In this document: positions 1 to 7,824 of the stretch, one piece after another
How the letters are laid out: every line of letters starts with the position of its first letter
How positions within the stretch are numbered: the stretch's first letter is position 1
DNA from: Clostridiales bacterium SIT11
Lineage (GTDB): Bacteria; Bacillota; Clostridia; Tissierellales; Peptoniphilaceae
Assembly: GCA_001299455.1 (NCBI GenBank)
Contig: CYUK01000003.1
Span: forward strand, 1,488,001 to 1,552,000
Reading direction: 5' to 3'
DNA length: 64,000 nt
Translations under genes and position numbers: made by a program
Notes under the pieces: model-generated
Database searches by the model: none
Told to the model about the DNA's origin: nothing
The model's input: only the letters and a program-made list of their open reading frames with translations

Positions 1-648
1 CAAGGGAGCTAAGAGGTCCTTTAAATCTTGGTCATCTTCCCGGATTTGCAGGGCCAGGATTCCCTGGCAGGGGGCCGGGATAATATCCAGGCCGGAAAAA
101 ACGGAATGGACCCGGTCTGTATAGCCGCCCCTTTGAAGGCCGGCATAGGCCAGGACAACCCCGTCTAGGTTTTCACTTTCAATTTTAGACATCCGGGTTT
201 CAATATTGCCCCGGATGGGGACCGTTTCACAATGGGGGAAGAGAAGCTTTAATTGGAGGGCCCGGCGGAGGGACCCTGTACCGAAACGAAAGGCCTGGTC
301 CTTCTTGGACAAGTCCAGGCCCTCTTTAGCCACTAAAACATCCCTAGGGTCCGCCCCTTCAGGTGGGTTGACAAAGCAAAGCCCTGGAGTCACATCTCCA
401 GGCATGTCCTTCATAGAGTGGACAGCCAGGTCAATCTCTCGGTCCAGGAGGGCTTGTTCAATTTCCTTGACAAAGACCCCCTTGGACCCCACTTGACCAA
501 TGGGCTTGTGGAGGACTTCATCCCCCTTGGTGGATAATTTGACAATTTCAATTTCTATTTCTGGATAGTGGGCCCTTAAAAGCTGGGCCACACTTTCTGT
601 CTGGGTAACGGCTAGGTTACTCTTCCGTGTTCCTAGTCTGATTTTCAT
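1..648 (-). CDS. hemC: Hydroxymethylbilane synthase (porphobilinogen deaminase), 3' end cut by window
   Basis: Polymerises four porphobilinogen molecules into hydroxymethylbilane, the tetrapyrrole precursor. The frame is open from an ATG at 648 to the window edge and gives 216 residues. They begin MKIRLGTRKSNLAVTQT and contain AVHSMKDMPG, FGTGSLRRALQL and RGNIETRMSK, all typical of HemC. IPAPCQGILALQ near the edge matches the end of domain 2. The cysteine that carries the dipyrromethane cofactor lies further on and is not in the window. The start is preceded by GGAGG and overlaps the end of sirC by 32 bases, so the two are translated from one message with hemA. Identity is certain; the C-terminus is unseen. 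Confidence 0.96.
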   Translation of the reverse strand, partial: MKIRLGTRKSNLAVTQTESVAQLLRAHYPEIEIEIVKLSTKGDEVLHKPIGQVGSKGVFVKEIEQALLDREIDLAVHSMKDMPGDVTPGLCFVNPPEGADPRDVLVAKEGLDLSKKDQAFRFGTGSLRRALQLKLLFPHCETVPIRGNIETRMSKIESENLDGVVLAYAGLQRGGYTDRVHSVFSGLDIIPAPCQGILALQIREDDQDLKDLLAPL

Positions 649-1243
649 GCATTTCCTCCAAATACTTCTTCACCTGGCTCCGGTCCTTTTGGTACAAGTC
701 TTCAATGAGCTTGGACCGGTCTCCAGGATCCATATCCTTACATTTTTCTCGAATTTCACTTAAGTATTGAATTTTTTCCAGGTCTAAATTTTCTAGGGTC
801 TTTTCAATTTCTTGGCCGATTAACTTGGTTAAGGTAGGGCTGGCCCCTCCTGTAGCTATGGAAACGGTAATAGGGTCCTTGGCCACAATTTTAGGCAGGA
901 TAAAATTGGAATCCGACCGGTCGTCCGTCCGGACATAGAGGATTTTCTTGGTCTTGGCATAGTCCTCCAGGGAGGCATTGAGGGCGTGGTCTGAGGTGGC
1001 AATGACTAAAAGATCATAACCCATAAAGACAAAACTATCTGTCAAAAACTGGCCTTTTAGCTGGATGCGGTCAGGATGAGCCTCCTTTAAATCCAGGAGA
1101 TCCTGGCAAAAACGATCGGACAAGACGTAAATGGAAAATTCCCCTAATAGGAGAGAACGAATTTTTTGGCAGGCAACTTGTCCGCCTCCCAGGACCAGGG
1201 CCTTTTTACCCTTTGAATCATAGTGGATAGGATAGTATCTCAT
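617..1243 (-). CDS. sirC: Precorrin-2 dehydrogenase / siroheme synthase N-terminal type
   Basis: NAD-dependent oxidation of precorrin-2 to sirohydrochlorin, feeding siroheme or the anaerobic cobalamin route. The 208-residue protein has a Rossmann glycine motif GGGQVA at residues 19-24 and the family block SIATGGASPTLTKLI around the middle. The length fits the dehydrogenase plus its dimerisation part, without a uroporphyrinogen methyltransferase domain. Its start overlaps the hemA stop by four bases and its end overlaps hemC. Because cobB and cobQ lie at the other end of the window, a cobalamin role is plausible, but siroheme cannot be excluded. Confidence 0.9.
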   Translation of the reverse strand: MRYYPIHYDSKGKKALVLGGGQVACQKIRSLLLGEFSIYVLSDRFCQDLLDLKEAHPDRIQLKGQFLTDSFVFMGYDLLVIATSDHALNASLEDYAKTKKILYVRTDDRSDSNFILPKIVAKDPITVSIATGGASPTLTKLIGQEIEKTLENLDLEKIQYLSEIREKCKDMDPGDRSKLIEDLYQKDRSQVKKYLEEMHENQTRNTEE

Positions 1244-2469
1244 GCGCCAAAAACCTCCTTTAATACAGAAATGGTCGTTTCTTTTTGTGGACTGTCCTCC
1301 ATCCGACGGACGGATAGGAGGGGTTCTTTAATGACTTTCTTCAAGGACGAACGGACGATTTTTTCCACCTTTAATTGCTCATTGTGGCTCATGTCCGTTT
1401 TTCGGAAAATATAGCGGAGGGTGTCGTCGGCAATTTCATCACACCGGTCGTTTAAAGACTGCATAATAGGGTCCACCTTGATTTGGGACATCCAAAACTT
1501 TAACTCTTGGACCTTTTCTTCAATTTCAGGAATAAAACCCTCTAGGGTCTTCCGATTTTGAGCCAGGTTTTTTTCTCCAATTTCTTGGAGGGAGTCAATA
1601 TCATAGAGGGTGATATTTTCCAGGTCCCCAACTTCTGGAGCCACATCCCGAGGAAGGGACAGGTCCATAATGGCCAGGGGCTTGGTCCGCTTTAAAAGAT
1701 CCCGCTTCTTAATAATGGTGTGGGGGGAGGAAGTGGCGGTCACTAAAATATCCACGTCCACCAAGCCCTTCATCCGGTCCTCAAAGGGAAGGATTTGCAC
1801 GGCGGGAAATTTTTGTTGAATTTTAATGGAATTTTCATAGGTCCTGTTACAGGCCACCACATCAGACCGTCTTTCTAAAAGATAGTTAAGGGCCAGGGTT
1901 CCCATATTTCCTAGTCCAATAATCATGGTCCGGCAGCTGGGAAGGTCAAAAAGTTCCTCCATTTTTTTCACCCCAATATAGGCGATGCTCACAGGATGGT
2001 CACTGACGTGGGACTTGGTTTTTACATACTTGGCAAAGGTAATGGCTTCACGGAAAATTTTATTTAGAACTTTTTGAGAAGAATCTAAGTCCATGGCTGT
2101 GGTATGGGCATCCACAATCTGGCCTAGGATCTGGTCTTCTCCCACAATCATGGAGTCCAGGCCAATGGCCACGGAAAATAAGTGGTGGAGAGCCTCGTCT
2201 CCAGACTTTTTGATAAAGTCCTTGTCCTCAATAGCAATGGAAAAATAAGATTGGAGGTAGGAAGCCACCCTTTTAATATCTTCTCCAGGACTGGTGGATA
2301 AAAAATAAATCTCCGACCGGTTGCAAGTTGAGAGAACCACCAATTCACTTAGGCTGTCACTAGTCAAATCATCCGTCGCCTGGATGATATCTGTCTCCTT
2401 AAAATGAACACGCTCCCGGACCTCAATAGGGGCCACATGATGATTGATTCCAACCACACAAAACTTCAT
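1240..2469 (-). CDS. hemA: Glutamyl-tRNA reductase
   Basis: Reduces glutamyl-tRNA(Glu) to glutamate-1-semialdehyde, the first committed step of the C5 tetrapyrrole pathway. The 409-residue protein shows the catalytic motif LSTCNRSEIY with the nucleophilic cysteine at residue 49, GEDQILGQI near residue 110, the NADPH motif GLGNMG at 185-190 and a C-terminal helical dimerisation region. The ATG start has AAAGGAG upstream. It is the first gene of hemA-sirC-hemC, with four-base overlap into sirC. The length matches the family. Confidence 0.97.
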   Translation of the reverse strand: MKFCVVGINHHVAPIEVRERVHFKETDIIQATDDLTSDSLSELVVLSTCNRSEIYFLSTSPGEDIKRVASYLQSYFSIAIEDKDFIKKSGDEALHHLFSVAIGLDSMIVGEDQILGQIVDAHTTAMDLDSSQKVLNKIFREAITFAKYVKTKSHVSDHPVSIAYIGVKKMEELFDLPSCRTMIIGLGNMGTLALNYLLERRSDVVACNRTYENSIKIQQKFPAVQILPFEDRMKGLVDVDILVTATSSPHTIIKKRDLLKRTKPLAIMDLSLPRDVAPEVGDLENITLYDIDSLQEIGEKNLAQNRKTLEGFIPEIEEKVQELKFWMSQIKVDPIMQSLNDRCDEIADDTLRYIFRKTDMSHNEQLKVEKIVRSSLKKVIKEPLLSVRRMEDSPQKETTISVLKEVFGA

Positions 2470-2513
2470 TAATTCGCTCTCCTTTGCTTTTGCTTTTAAA
2501 ATCTACATTATAT

Positions 2514-2542
2514 ATTATATATCAAACAGGTGTTGATTAAAA
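2514..2542 (-). promoter_or_regulatory. Putative promoter for hemA-sirC-hemC
   Basis: On the minus strand a TATAAT (2514-2519) lies 17 bases from a weak -35 TTTTAA (2537-2542). A second TATAAT sits at 2507-2512. The -10 is good and the -35 poor, so the exact start is uncertain. Confidence 0.4.
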
Positions 2543-2662
2543 GAGGAGAGAGGAGGAATAACAATTGTTTAAATCCTAATCTTTTCTTTCTTTTGAACCA
2601 AGGGGGAAAGCGAAGGGGGGTCTTGAAGTATAGCTGAAAATCTTTGATTTTGTGGTGGTTTG

Positions 2663-2698
2663 GTAGGGGCGACCTCGTGTCGCCCGAAGGACCGATGA
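2663..2698 (+). repeat. GTAGGGGC palindromic repeat, GAC/GTC arm class (R1)
   Basis: One copy of the repeat family: head GTAGGGGC, arm GAC, loop CTCGT, arm GTC, closing GCCCG, tail AAGGACCGATGA. GGGGCGAC pairs with GTCGCCC. The first 30 bases are identical to the inverted copy at 40601-40630. Confidence 0.85.
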
Positions 2699-2786
2699 AA
2701 GAAAATATTCCAACAGAAAATGTAAATTATCATAGAAGGAATATTTATTATTTATATTTCTTCTATAACTACTTTCTCCATCTTCT

Positions 2787-2834
2787 CTTGGGGAAGGAGG
2801 TAGGGCGTCTTGATTCGCCCTATCCTTCCCCAAG
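2787..2834. repeat. Long imperfect hairpin in intergenic repeat nest
   Basis: CTTGGGGAAGG (2787 on) and its complement CCTTCCCCAAG (to 2834) enclose inner arms AGGGCG and CGCCCT around an eight-base loop, giving a stem of about 19 pairs with a two-base bulge. There is no T-run, so it is not an obvious terminator. The inner arms resemble the GGGCG arms of the repeat family nearby. Confidence 0.6.
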
Positions 2835-2878
2835 CCCCATCCTCTCACCCTAACGCACTTGGTGTAGGAACTAAGCCA

Positions 2879-2936
2879 AGGCCCTAAAAATTTCGAACTC
2901 GCTTCGCTCAAACAGCGAAATTTTCTTCACGGGCCT
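2879..2936. repeat. Two-level hairpin in intergenic repeat nest
   Basis: Outer arms AGGCCC (2879-2884) and GGGCCT (2931-2936) enclose inner arms AAAATTTCG (2887-2895) and CGAAATTTT (2916-2924). The loop contains CTCGCTTCGCTC. Function unknown. The stretch 2470-3675 contains no credible gene: its reading frames run through these palindromes. Confidence 0.5.
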
Positions 2937-3019
2937 CGTCTTATTTCCTTCATTTTCAATAGGTTCTAGGACCTAGATTTCTTTATTTAGGAAAAATCTG
3001 TATTGAAGAAAGGTCCAAT

Positions 3020-3054
3020 GTAGGGGCTTGCTTGTCAAGCCCGAAAGACCGATG
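3020..3054 (+). repeat. GTAGGGGC palindromic repeat, TTG/CAA arm class (R2)
   Basis: Same frame as R1 but with arms TTG and CAA (GGGCTTG pairing with CAAGCCC) around CTTGT. The tail reads AAAGACCGATG. The arm change is matched on both sides, so the hairpin is kept. Confidence 0.8.
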
Positions 3055-3072
3055 GCGAGACATAGCAACAAT

Positions 3073-3096
3073 CGGGCTAGACGAGCTAGCCCCTAC
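3073..3096 (-). repeat. GTAGGGGC palindromic repeat, TAG/CTA arm class (R3)
   Basis: Inverted copy with arms TAG and CTA around a CTCGT loop. Its 24-base core is identical, in the opposite orientation, to the copy at 40685-40708. It faces R4 across a 26-base linker (3097-3122). Confidence 0.8.
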
Positions 3097-3114
3097 GAAT
3101 TCATGATGGAAGGG

Positions 3115-3590
3115 CATCCAGTGTAGGGGCTGCTTCGCGCAGCCCGAAGGACCGATGAGCAAAATGTGCTGATGGGTAAGGAATTAATGGAAACCCAATA
3201 CTTATTCCATAACGGGCGACTACAACTTTTCATCAGCTCAAGTTCGCTAAAGCTCCTTTCGCTGTGAAAGACTGCATCTGACCTACCTACGACTCGAGCG
3301 AAGCTCTCGTCGGGTTAGGTCATGAACGAGGTCGCCCCTACGAAATCTGCAATAGAGAAACATCCAGTGTAGGGGCTGCCTTTTGCAGCCTGAAGGACCG
3401 ATGAGGGAAATGTGCTGATGGGCAAGGAATTAATGAAAACTCAATACTTATCCCATAACGGGCGACTACACTTTTCATCAGCTCAAGTTCGCTAAAGCTC
3501 CTTTCGCTGTGAAAGACTGCATCTGACCTACCTACGACTCGAGCAAAGCTCTCGTCGGGTTAGGTCATGAACTAGGTCACCCCTACTTTT
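3115..3590 (+). repeat. Imperfect tandem duplication, 246-base period, each unit a simple plus a composite palindrome
   Basis: Unit A (3115-3360) and unit B (from 3361) both start CATCCAGTGTAGGGGCTGC. Each contains a simple TGC/GCA palindrome (R4 3123-3158; R6 3369-3404), the linker ATGTGCTGATGGG, and a composite palindrome (R5 3213-3341; R7 3459-3586). In the composites GGGCGAC and GTCGCCC (GTCACCC in R7) enclose an insert of about 110 bases. The insert itself folds: TGACCTA pairs with TAGGTCA, and GAGC-GAA-GCTC forms the tip. The units differ by scattered substitutions and single-base indels. Confidence 0.85.
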
Positions 3591-3628
3591 TTGGGAAATC
3601 TTGGCATGAGTCTTACATTTAAGCCAAC

Positions 3629-3654
3629 AAAAAAAAGCACCCCGGAGGGCGCTT
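3629..3654 (-). terminator. Rho-independent terminator of ald
   Basis: Read on the minus strand: stem AAGCGCCC / GGGTGCTT with a short loop, followed by a run of T (3629-3636 on the plus strand is A). It lies just beyond the ald stop codon. Confidence 0.8.
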
Positions 3655-3675
3655 TTCCTAAAGACTCAACTTATC

Positions 3676-4791
3676 TTAGATAAGTTCGTCAATATCTTTG
3701 TATTCCATGCCAAGGTCGTCAGCAACTGGTTTGTAAGTTACATAACCTTCAGCAGTGTTTACACCAAGTTTTAATTCTGGGCATTCTGCAACAGCTTTTT
3801 TCCATCCTTTGTTAGCGATCATTAGACCGTATTTAGTAGTGGAGTTAGAAAGAGCGTGAGTAGAAGTCATTGCAACTGCGCCTGGGATGTTAGCTACAGC
3901 GTAAACAACAACATCGCCAACCATGAAAATTGGGTCAGTATGAGTAGTTGGGTGTCCTTCAGTTACTTCAGTAGATCCACCTTGGTCGATAGCAACGTCA
4001 ACGATAACGGATCCTGGTAACATGTTTTCAACCATTTCTTTAGTAACAAGTTTTGGAGCCTTGTGTCCTGGAATAAGAACAGTAGAAACAACCATGTCTG
4101 CTTCTTCTACGCATTTTTTAATGTTAAGTGGGTTGGAATATAAAGTTTCAATTTCGTCTCCGAAAATGTCAACTAATTCGCCTAGACGGTCAACATTAAC
4201 ATCAAGTACAGTTACACGAGCACCCATACCTACAGCAATACGAGTAGCAGCAGTACCTACAGTACCAGCACCAAGAACTACAACGTAAGCAGGAGCAACG
4301 CCTGGAACACCTTGAAGAAGTTTACCTTTACCACCTTGTGGTTTAGTAAGGAATTTAGCTCCTTCTTGAACAGCCATACGTCCAGCAACTTCACTCATTG
4401 GTTTTAATAGTGGAAGTCTACGTCCATCTTGAACTGTTTCAAAAGCGATACCGATAACTTTGTTTTCGATCATAGCTTCAGTTAATGGTTTGTCAGCAGC
4501 TAAGTGTAGGTAAGTGTAAATGATAAGGCCTTCGCGGAAGTATTTGTATTCGCTTGGAATAGGTTCCTTAACCTTATAAATCATTTCAGCTTTGTCCCAA
4601 ACTTCTTTTGCAGTATCAAGAAGTTCTCCACCAGCTTCTTTGAATTCTTCATCTGTAAATCCAGATTCAATTCCAGCGCCTTTTTCAACAATTACAGTAT
4701 GACCAGCATGCACTAATTGATTTACAGCAGCTGGAGTACAAGATACACGACTTTCTTGATCTTTAATTTCCTTGGGTACACCAATAATCAA
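3676..4791 (-). CDS. ald: Alanine dehydrogenase
   Basis: NAD-dependent interconversion of L-alanine with pyruvate and ammonia, useful in an amino-acid-fermenting anaerobe. The sequence has the family start IIGVPKEIKDQESRVS, YTYLHLAA in the substrate region and the Rossmann motif VVLGAGTVGTAATRIA. A GTG at 4800 opens the longest frame. The ribosome-binding GGGAG lies almost on top of it and sits eight bases before the TTG at 4791, which also gives the normal family N-terminus, so I prefer 4791 (371 residues). Codons are simpler and AT-richer than in the neighbouring metabolic genes, as in a highly expressed gene. It is monocistronic, with its own promoter and terminator. Confidence 0.95.
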   Translation of the reverse strand: MIIGVPKEIKDQESRVSCTPAAVNQLVHAGHTVIVEKGAGIESGFTDEEFKEAGGELLDTAKEVWDKAEMIYKVKEPIPSEYKYFREGLIIYTYLHLAADKPLTEAMIENKVIGIAFETVQDGRRLPLLKPMSEVAGRMAVQEGAKFLTKPQGGKGKLLQGVPGVAPAYVVVLGAGTVGTAATRIAVGMGARVTVLDVNVDRLGELVDIFGDEIETLYSNPLNIKKCVEEADMVVSTVLIPGHKAPKLVTKEMVENMLPGSVIVDVAIDQGGSTEVTEGHPTTHTDPIFMVGDVVVYAVANIPGAVAMTSTHALSNSTTKYGLMIANKGWKKAVAECPELKLGVNTAEGYVTYKPVADDLGMEYKDIDELI

Positions 4792-4837
4792 AGTACTCAC
4801 TCCCTTTTTTATATTTGATACAATATCTTACAGGTTT

Positions 4838-4866
4838 ATAGTATCACTATTTTTATCATTTGTAAA
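4838..4866 (-). promoter_or_regulatory. Promoter of ald
   Basis: Minus strand: -35 TTTACA (4861-4866), 17-base spacer, -10 TACTAT (4838-4843), followed by a leader of about 40 bases to the ribosome-binding site. Confidence 0.7.
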
Positions 4867-5024
4867 CCGGGTTTGAAAATATTTTCATGAGAAAGGGAAA
4901 AGAAATAGAAAAGCCCAGAAAAAAGCGGTTTTCAGAGGGTGGATTTTTTAAAAATTTTCTTAAAAAGGGAGGCGAAGGGGGCAGAGGATTGATATAAAAA
5001 TGTAATATTATAGGAAGAAAGCTG

Positions 5025-5033
5025 TGATATAAT
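5025..5033 (+). promoter_or_regulatory. Extended -10 promoter of SLH surface protein
   Basis: TGATATAAT is an extended -10. The -35 position (about 5005-5010, ATATTA) is poor. The gene starts about 60 bases downstream with a strong AAAGGAGG ribosome-binding site. Confidence 0.55.
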
Positions 5034-5094
5034 ATTAGATAGGAAAGTTTGTTGTAAATTGATTTCTAATGATTCCTGCAAAGGAGGAATAAAT

Positions 5095-6984
5095 ATGAAA
5101 AACAAGTTTATGAAAAAAACTCTTGCTGTAGCCCTAGCGGCTTCTGTCCTGGCTCCAGCAAACTTTATTCACGCTGCCCAATTTAAGGATGTGACAGCCA
5201 ACCACTGGGCCTATAAGTTCATTGAAGAAATGAGCAATCAAAATGTCATTAAGGGCTATGTGGACGGGACTTACAAGCCAGAAAACCAAGTCCAATTCCT
5301 AGAAGTTTTAAACCTCATTAAGGGAGTTATGGACCTGGATTCTGGGGAAATGTCTGCAGCTAGGACCCAATATGGGGCCGCTGTCAAGGACTTACAAGTG
5401 CCAGAATGGGCAGAAGATGCCGTCCTTGCCGCCCTCCAAAAAAATGTCCTCAGCTTGGACAAGTTAAAAGAAGCCAAAAAGGCTGGTATGGTTTCTTATA
5501 ATCCAACCCGTATTCCAGACCGGTCCAGTGTGGCTGTTTACTATGCCAGGGCCCTGAGCTTGGAAAAGAAAAAGGATTTTAGCAAGTTAAAACACAGCGA
5601 CCTGGGAACTATTGACACAGAAGTCAAGGAATACCTGGCTGCCCTAGTGGATGCTGGAATTTTCGAAGCCACAGGAGCTGACGGAAAATTTGACGGCCAA
5701 CGGGGAATCCGCCGGGATGAAATGGCTAAGATTACCAATCTTTCCTATGACTACAACAAGACTGCCAAGACCTACAAGGGAACAGTTTACTTTGTCTCCA
5801 GCGCTGTAGGGGTCAATGAATTTTTAGTGGACAACGGCAAGGAAAAGAAGGCTTTTAATACCAATAGCTCCACAGAATTTTCCCTAAACGGGAAAAAAGC
5901 TGAAGTAAAGGACCTGACTACAGGGCTAGAAGTTACTGTAAGCTACAAGGAAGTTGACACAAACCTCCAACCTACAGGACGCTTGGCCACTAAGGTAGAC
6001 TTAAAGAAGACAGATTCTTCTGTTTATGGACGGTTTTATAATCTAGATGGCAATGACTTAAGCCTTATTTATACAGATAAGAAGGATAACGTAGACTTCC
6101 GGACAGGATATATCAAAGAAGGAAGTATTAAAAAATTTACTATCCCAAAAGATGCTAAAGTTACTGGATATGGGGATATTATTATCAAGCTAACTGACAT
6201 TGAGGACAAGGACTTGGTGGAAATTAAATCTATCAATAATGAAATCAAGGAAGTCAAGGTCTATCCAGAAAAAGGCGGTGTCAATGGGACTGTAACGAAA
6301 ATTGAAAGATTAAATTCGACTTCGACAGTAAGGAAAATAACTTTAAAACTTCTTGATCAAACAGAAGATACATTTTACCTTGAAAGTAAATCCATCCCGT
6401 TGCCAAGCGTTGGACAAAGGGTAACTTATGGTTTAAAATACAAGACAATTACGCGGGGCAGTGCAGAAAAAAATGGTGAATACATTGGCCAAATTATAGA
6501 CTACAAACCAGCCTCTTATTATAAAGATGGGTACGGACGTATTGACCTTAGTCTGACAGATGGATCAATATTAGATTTAGTATTAGATAAAGATAGTAAA
6601 TGGTTTGGGTACAGAGACATCAATGATAGTGGATGGGTATCTTACCCAACAGTTGATAAATCTGTCGTTGATCGGTATGCAAAGGTGAGAATTGAAGATG
6701 GAAGAGTTAAATCAATAGGACTTATCGAGCAAAAGATGGAAAGATTTGATGGAATAGTTACAGTAACAGATATTAAAGAAAACCCATCTGACGGGTTTAA
6801 TGGCGAATATATTATTGTTGAAACGAAGGAGTCTCCTTCTCGTGAAATGAGATTTCCAATCTATGAAAATATTTCTTCAATTCGTCCTGTTGTGGGAAAC
6901 CAATATAGACTTCTATGCCTTGTTACAGAAAATAATAAAATAGTGGACATTCAAATGCAAGATCTTGTAGGTATAGATAAGTAA
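5095..6984 (+). CDS. SLH-domain surface protein
   Basis: Secreted, wall-bound protein of 629 residues. An ATG at 5095 follows AAAGGAGGAATAAAT; an in-frame upstream start at 5059 lacks such a site. A signal peptide (MKNKFMKKTLAVALAASVLA, cleavage near residue 27) precedes three S-layer homology repeats within about residues 29-225 (FKDVTANHWAYKFIEE; a degenerate second; YLAALVDAGIFEATG), which bind cell-wall polymer. The remaining 400 residues have no family I recognise and look like beta-rich repeats. Codon style is host-like to about base 6290, then becomes AT-rich to the end, so the C-terminal third may be a recombined segment. Single-gene unit with its own terminator. Confidence 0.88.
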   Translation: MKNKFMKKTLAVALAASVLAPANFIHAAQFKDVTANHWAYKFIEEMSNQNVIKGYVDGTYKPENQVQFLEVLNLIKGVMDLDSGEMSAARTQYGAAVKDLQVPEWAEDAVLAALQKNVLSLDKLKEAKKAGMVSYNPTRIPDRSSVAVYYARALSLEKKKDFSKLKHSDLGTIDTEVKEYLAALVDAGIFEATGADGKFDGQRGIRRDEMAKITNLSYDYNKTAKTYKGTVYFVSSAVGVNEFLVDNGKEKKAFNTNSSTEFSLNGKKAEVKDLTTGLEVTVSYKEVDTNLQPTGRLATKVDLKKTDSSVYGRFYNLDGNDLSLIYTDKKDNVDFRTGYIKEGSIKKFTIPKDAKVTGYGDIIIKLTDIEDKDLVEIKSINNEIKEVKVYPEKGGVNGTVTKIERLNSTSTVRKITLKLLDQTEDTFYLESKSIPLPSVGQRVTYGLKYKTITRGSAEKNGEYIGQIIDYKPASYYKDGYGRIDLSLTDGSILDLVLDKDSKWFGYRDINDSGWVSYPTVDKSVVDRYAKVRIEDGRVKSIGLIEQKMERFDGIVTVTDIKENPSDGFNGEYIIVETKESPSREMRFPIYENISSIRPVVGNQYRLLCLVTENNKIVDIQMQDLVGIDK

Positions 6985-6997
6985 ATAGAAATTTTTG

Positions 6998-7028
6998 GCC
7001 AAGTCTCTTCGGGCGCTTGGCTTTTTTT
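6998..7028 (+). terminator. Terminator after SLH protein
   Basis: GCCAAG (6998-7003) pairs with CTTGGC (7016-7021), followed by seven T. Confidence 0.85.
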
Positions 7029-7056
7029 ATTTCTCCTTTAAAAATTCCTCCAGGTC

Positions 7057-7085
7057 CTGACCTCTCTTTTTCAATATGATATAAT
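7057..7085 (+). promoter_or_regulatory. Promoter for tcdA-pcrA-ligA-gatCAB
   Basis: -35 CTGACC (7057-7062), 17-base spacer, extended -10 TGATATAAT ending 7085. Genes from 7111 to 15141 overlap or abut, so this promoter could serve all six. Confidence 0.65.
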
Positions 7086-7110
7086 AGATAAGATTAGGAT
7101 AGGAGGCAGT

Positions 7111-7824
7111 ATGGATTTTACACGGACAGCAATGGTTTTAGGAAAAGAGCAAACAAGGGCCTTGAAAAATAAACGGGTCCTGGTTTGTGGTCTAGGAGGT
7201 GTTGGTGGGGCTTGCTTTGAAGCCCTGGTCCGCCTAGGTGTGGGGAAGTTTACCCTGGTGGATGGGGATGTTTTTGATTCCTCCAACCTAAACCGGCAAA
7301 TTCTTGCCACAGAAAAAACCCTGGGCCGGCCCAAGGTGGAGGTGGCCAAGGACCGGGGACTCAGCATCCAGCCGGACCTCGACATAGAAATCCACCAAGT
7401 CTTTTTAGAAGAAGACTTTGCCTTCTTGGGAGAGGACTATGACGGCGTCTTAGACTGTATTGACTCTGTAAAGGCCAAGCTAAATCTCTACCGCTATGCC
7501 CAGGAAAGGGGCCTCTACCTCCTTTCCTCTATGGGAATGGGGAACAAGATGAAACCGGAAGAAATTAAAGTTTCCACCCTTTATAAGACCAAGGTAGACC
7601 CCCTGGCCCGGAGTTTACGGAAAAAATGTAAGGATTTGGGGATTGAAGACTTTCCTGTGGTCTATTCAGAGGAAGAACCCACCAAGTCTTCGGACTTTCC
7701 TCCCAGCTCCAAGCCGGGAAGCCTGGCCTTTGTACCTCCGGTGGCCGGCTATATCCTGGCCAGCCTCCTCTTAAGATACTGGCTCCAAGAGCCGAAAATG
7801 GAAGATAGAAAGGGACAGAAATGA
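7111..7824 (+). CDS. tcdA: tRNA threonylcarbamoyladenosine dehydratase (ThiF/E1-like)
   Basis: ATP-dependent cyclisation of t6A37 in tRNA to its cyclic form is the known role of this E1-like subfamily. The 237-residue protein has the nucleotide-binding motif CGLGGVGGACFEAL near the N-terminus, LVDGDVFDSSNLNRQI and the adenylation-loop region DCIDSVKAKLNL, and ends in a hydrophobic helix. An AGGAGG site precedes the ATG. It overlaps pcrA by four bases. A general ThiF/MoeB-like role is the alternative; no sulfur-carrier gene is nearby. Confidence 0.85.
   Translation: MDFTRTAMVLGKEQTRALKNKRVLVCGLGGVGGACFEALVRLGVGKFTLVDGDVFDSSNLNRQILATEKTLGRPKVEVAKDRGLSIQPDLDIEIHQVFLEEDFAFLGEDYDGVLDCIDSVKAKLNLYRYAQERGLYLLSSMGMGNKMKPEEIKVSTLYKTKVDPLARSLRKKCKDLGIEDFPVVYSEEEPTKSSDFPPSSKPGSLAFVPPVAGYILASLLLRYWLQEPKMEDRKGQK

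Noticed and set aside
206-496. Open frame on the plus strand opposite hemC
   Set aside because: Entirely antisense to a well-supported hemC reading frame, with no ribosome-binding site and no protein family features.
2576-2911. 111-codon frame on the minus strand and a 69-codon plus-strand frame in the repeat nest
   Set aside because: Both run through palindromic repeats; the apparent protein is low in normal composition and shares sequence with non-coding repeat copies elsewhere.
2640-3600. CRISPR array
   Set aside because: The repeats are palindromes of differing length in both orientations, with no regular spacers and no cas genes.
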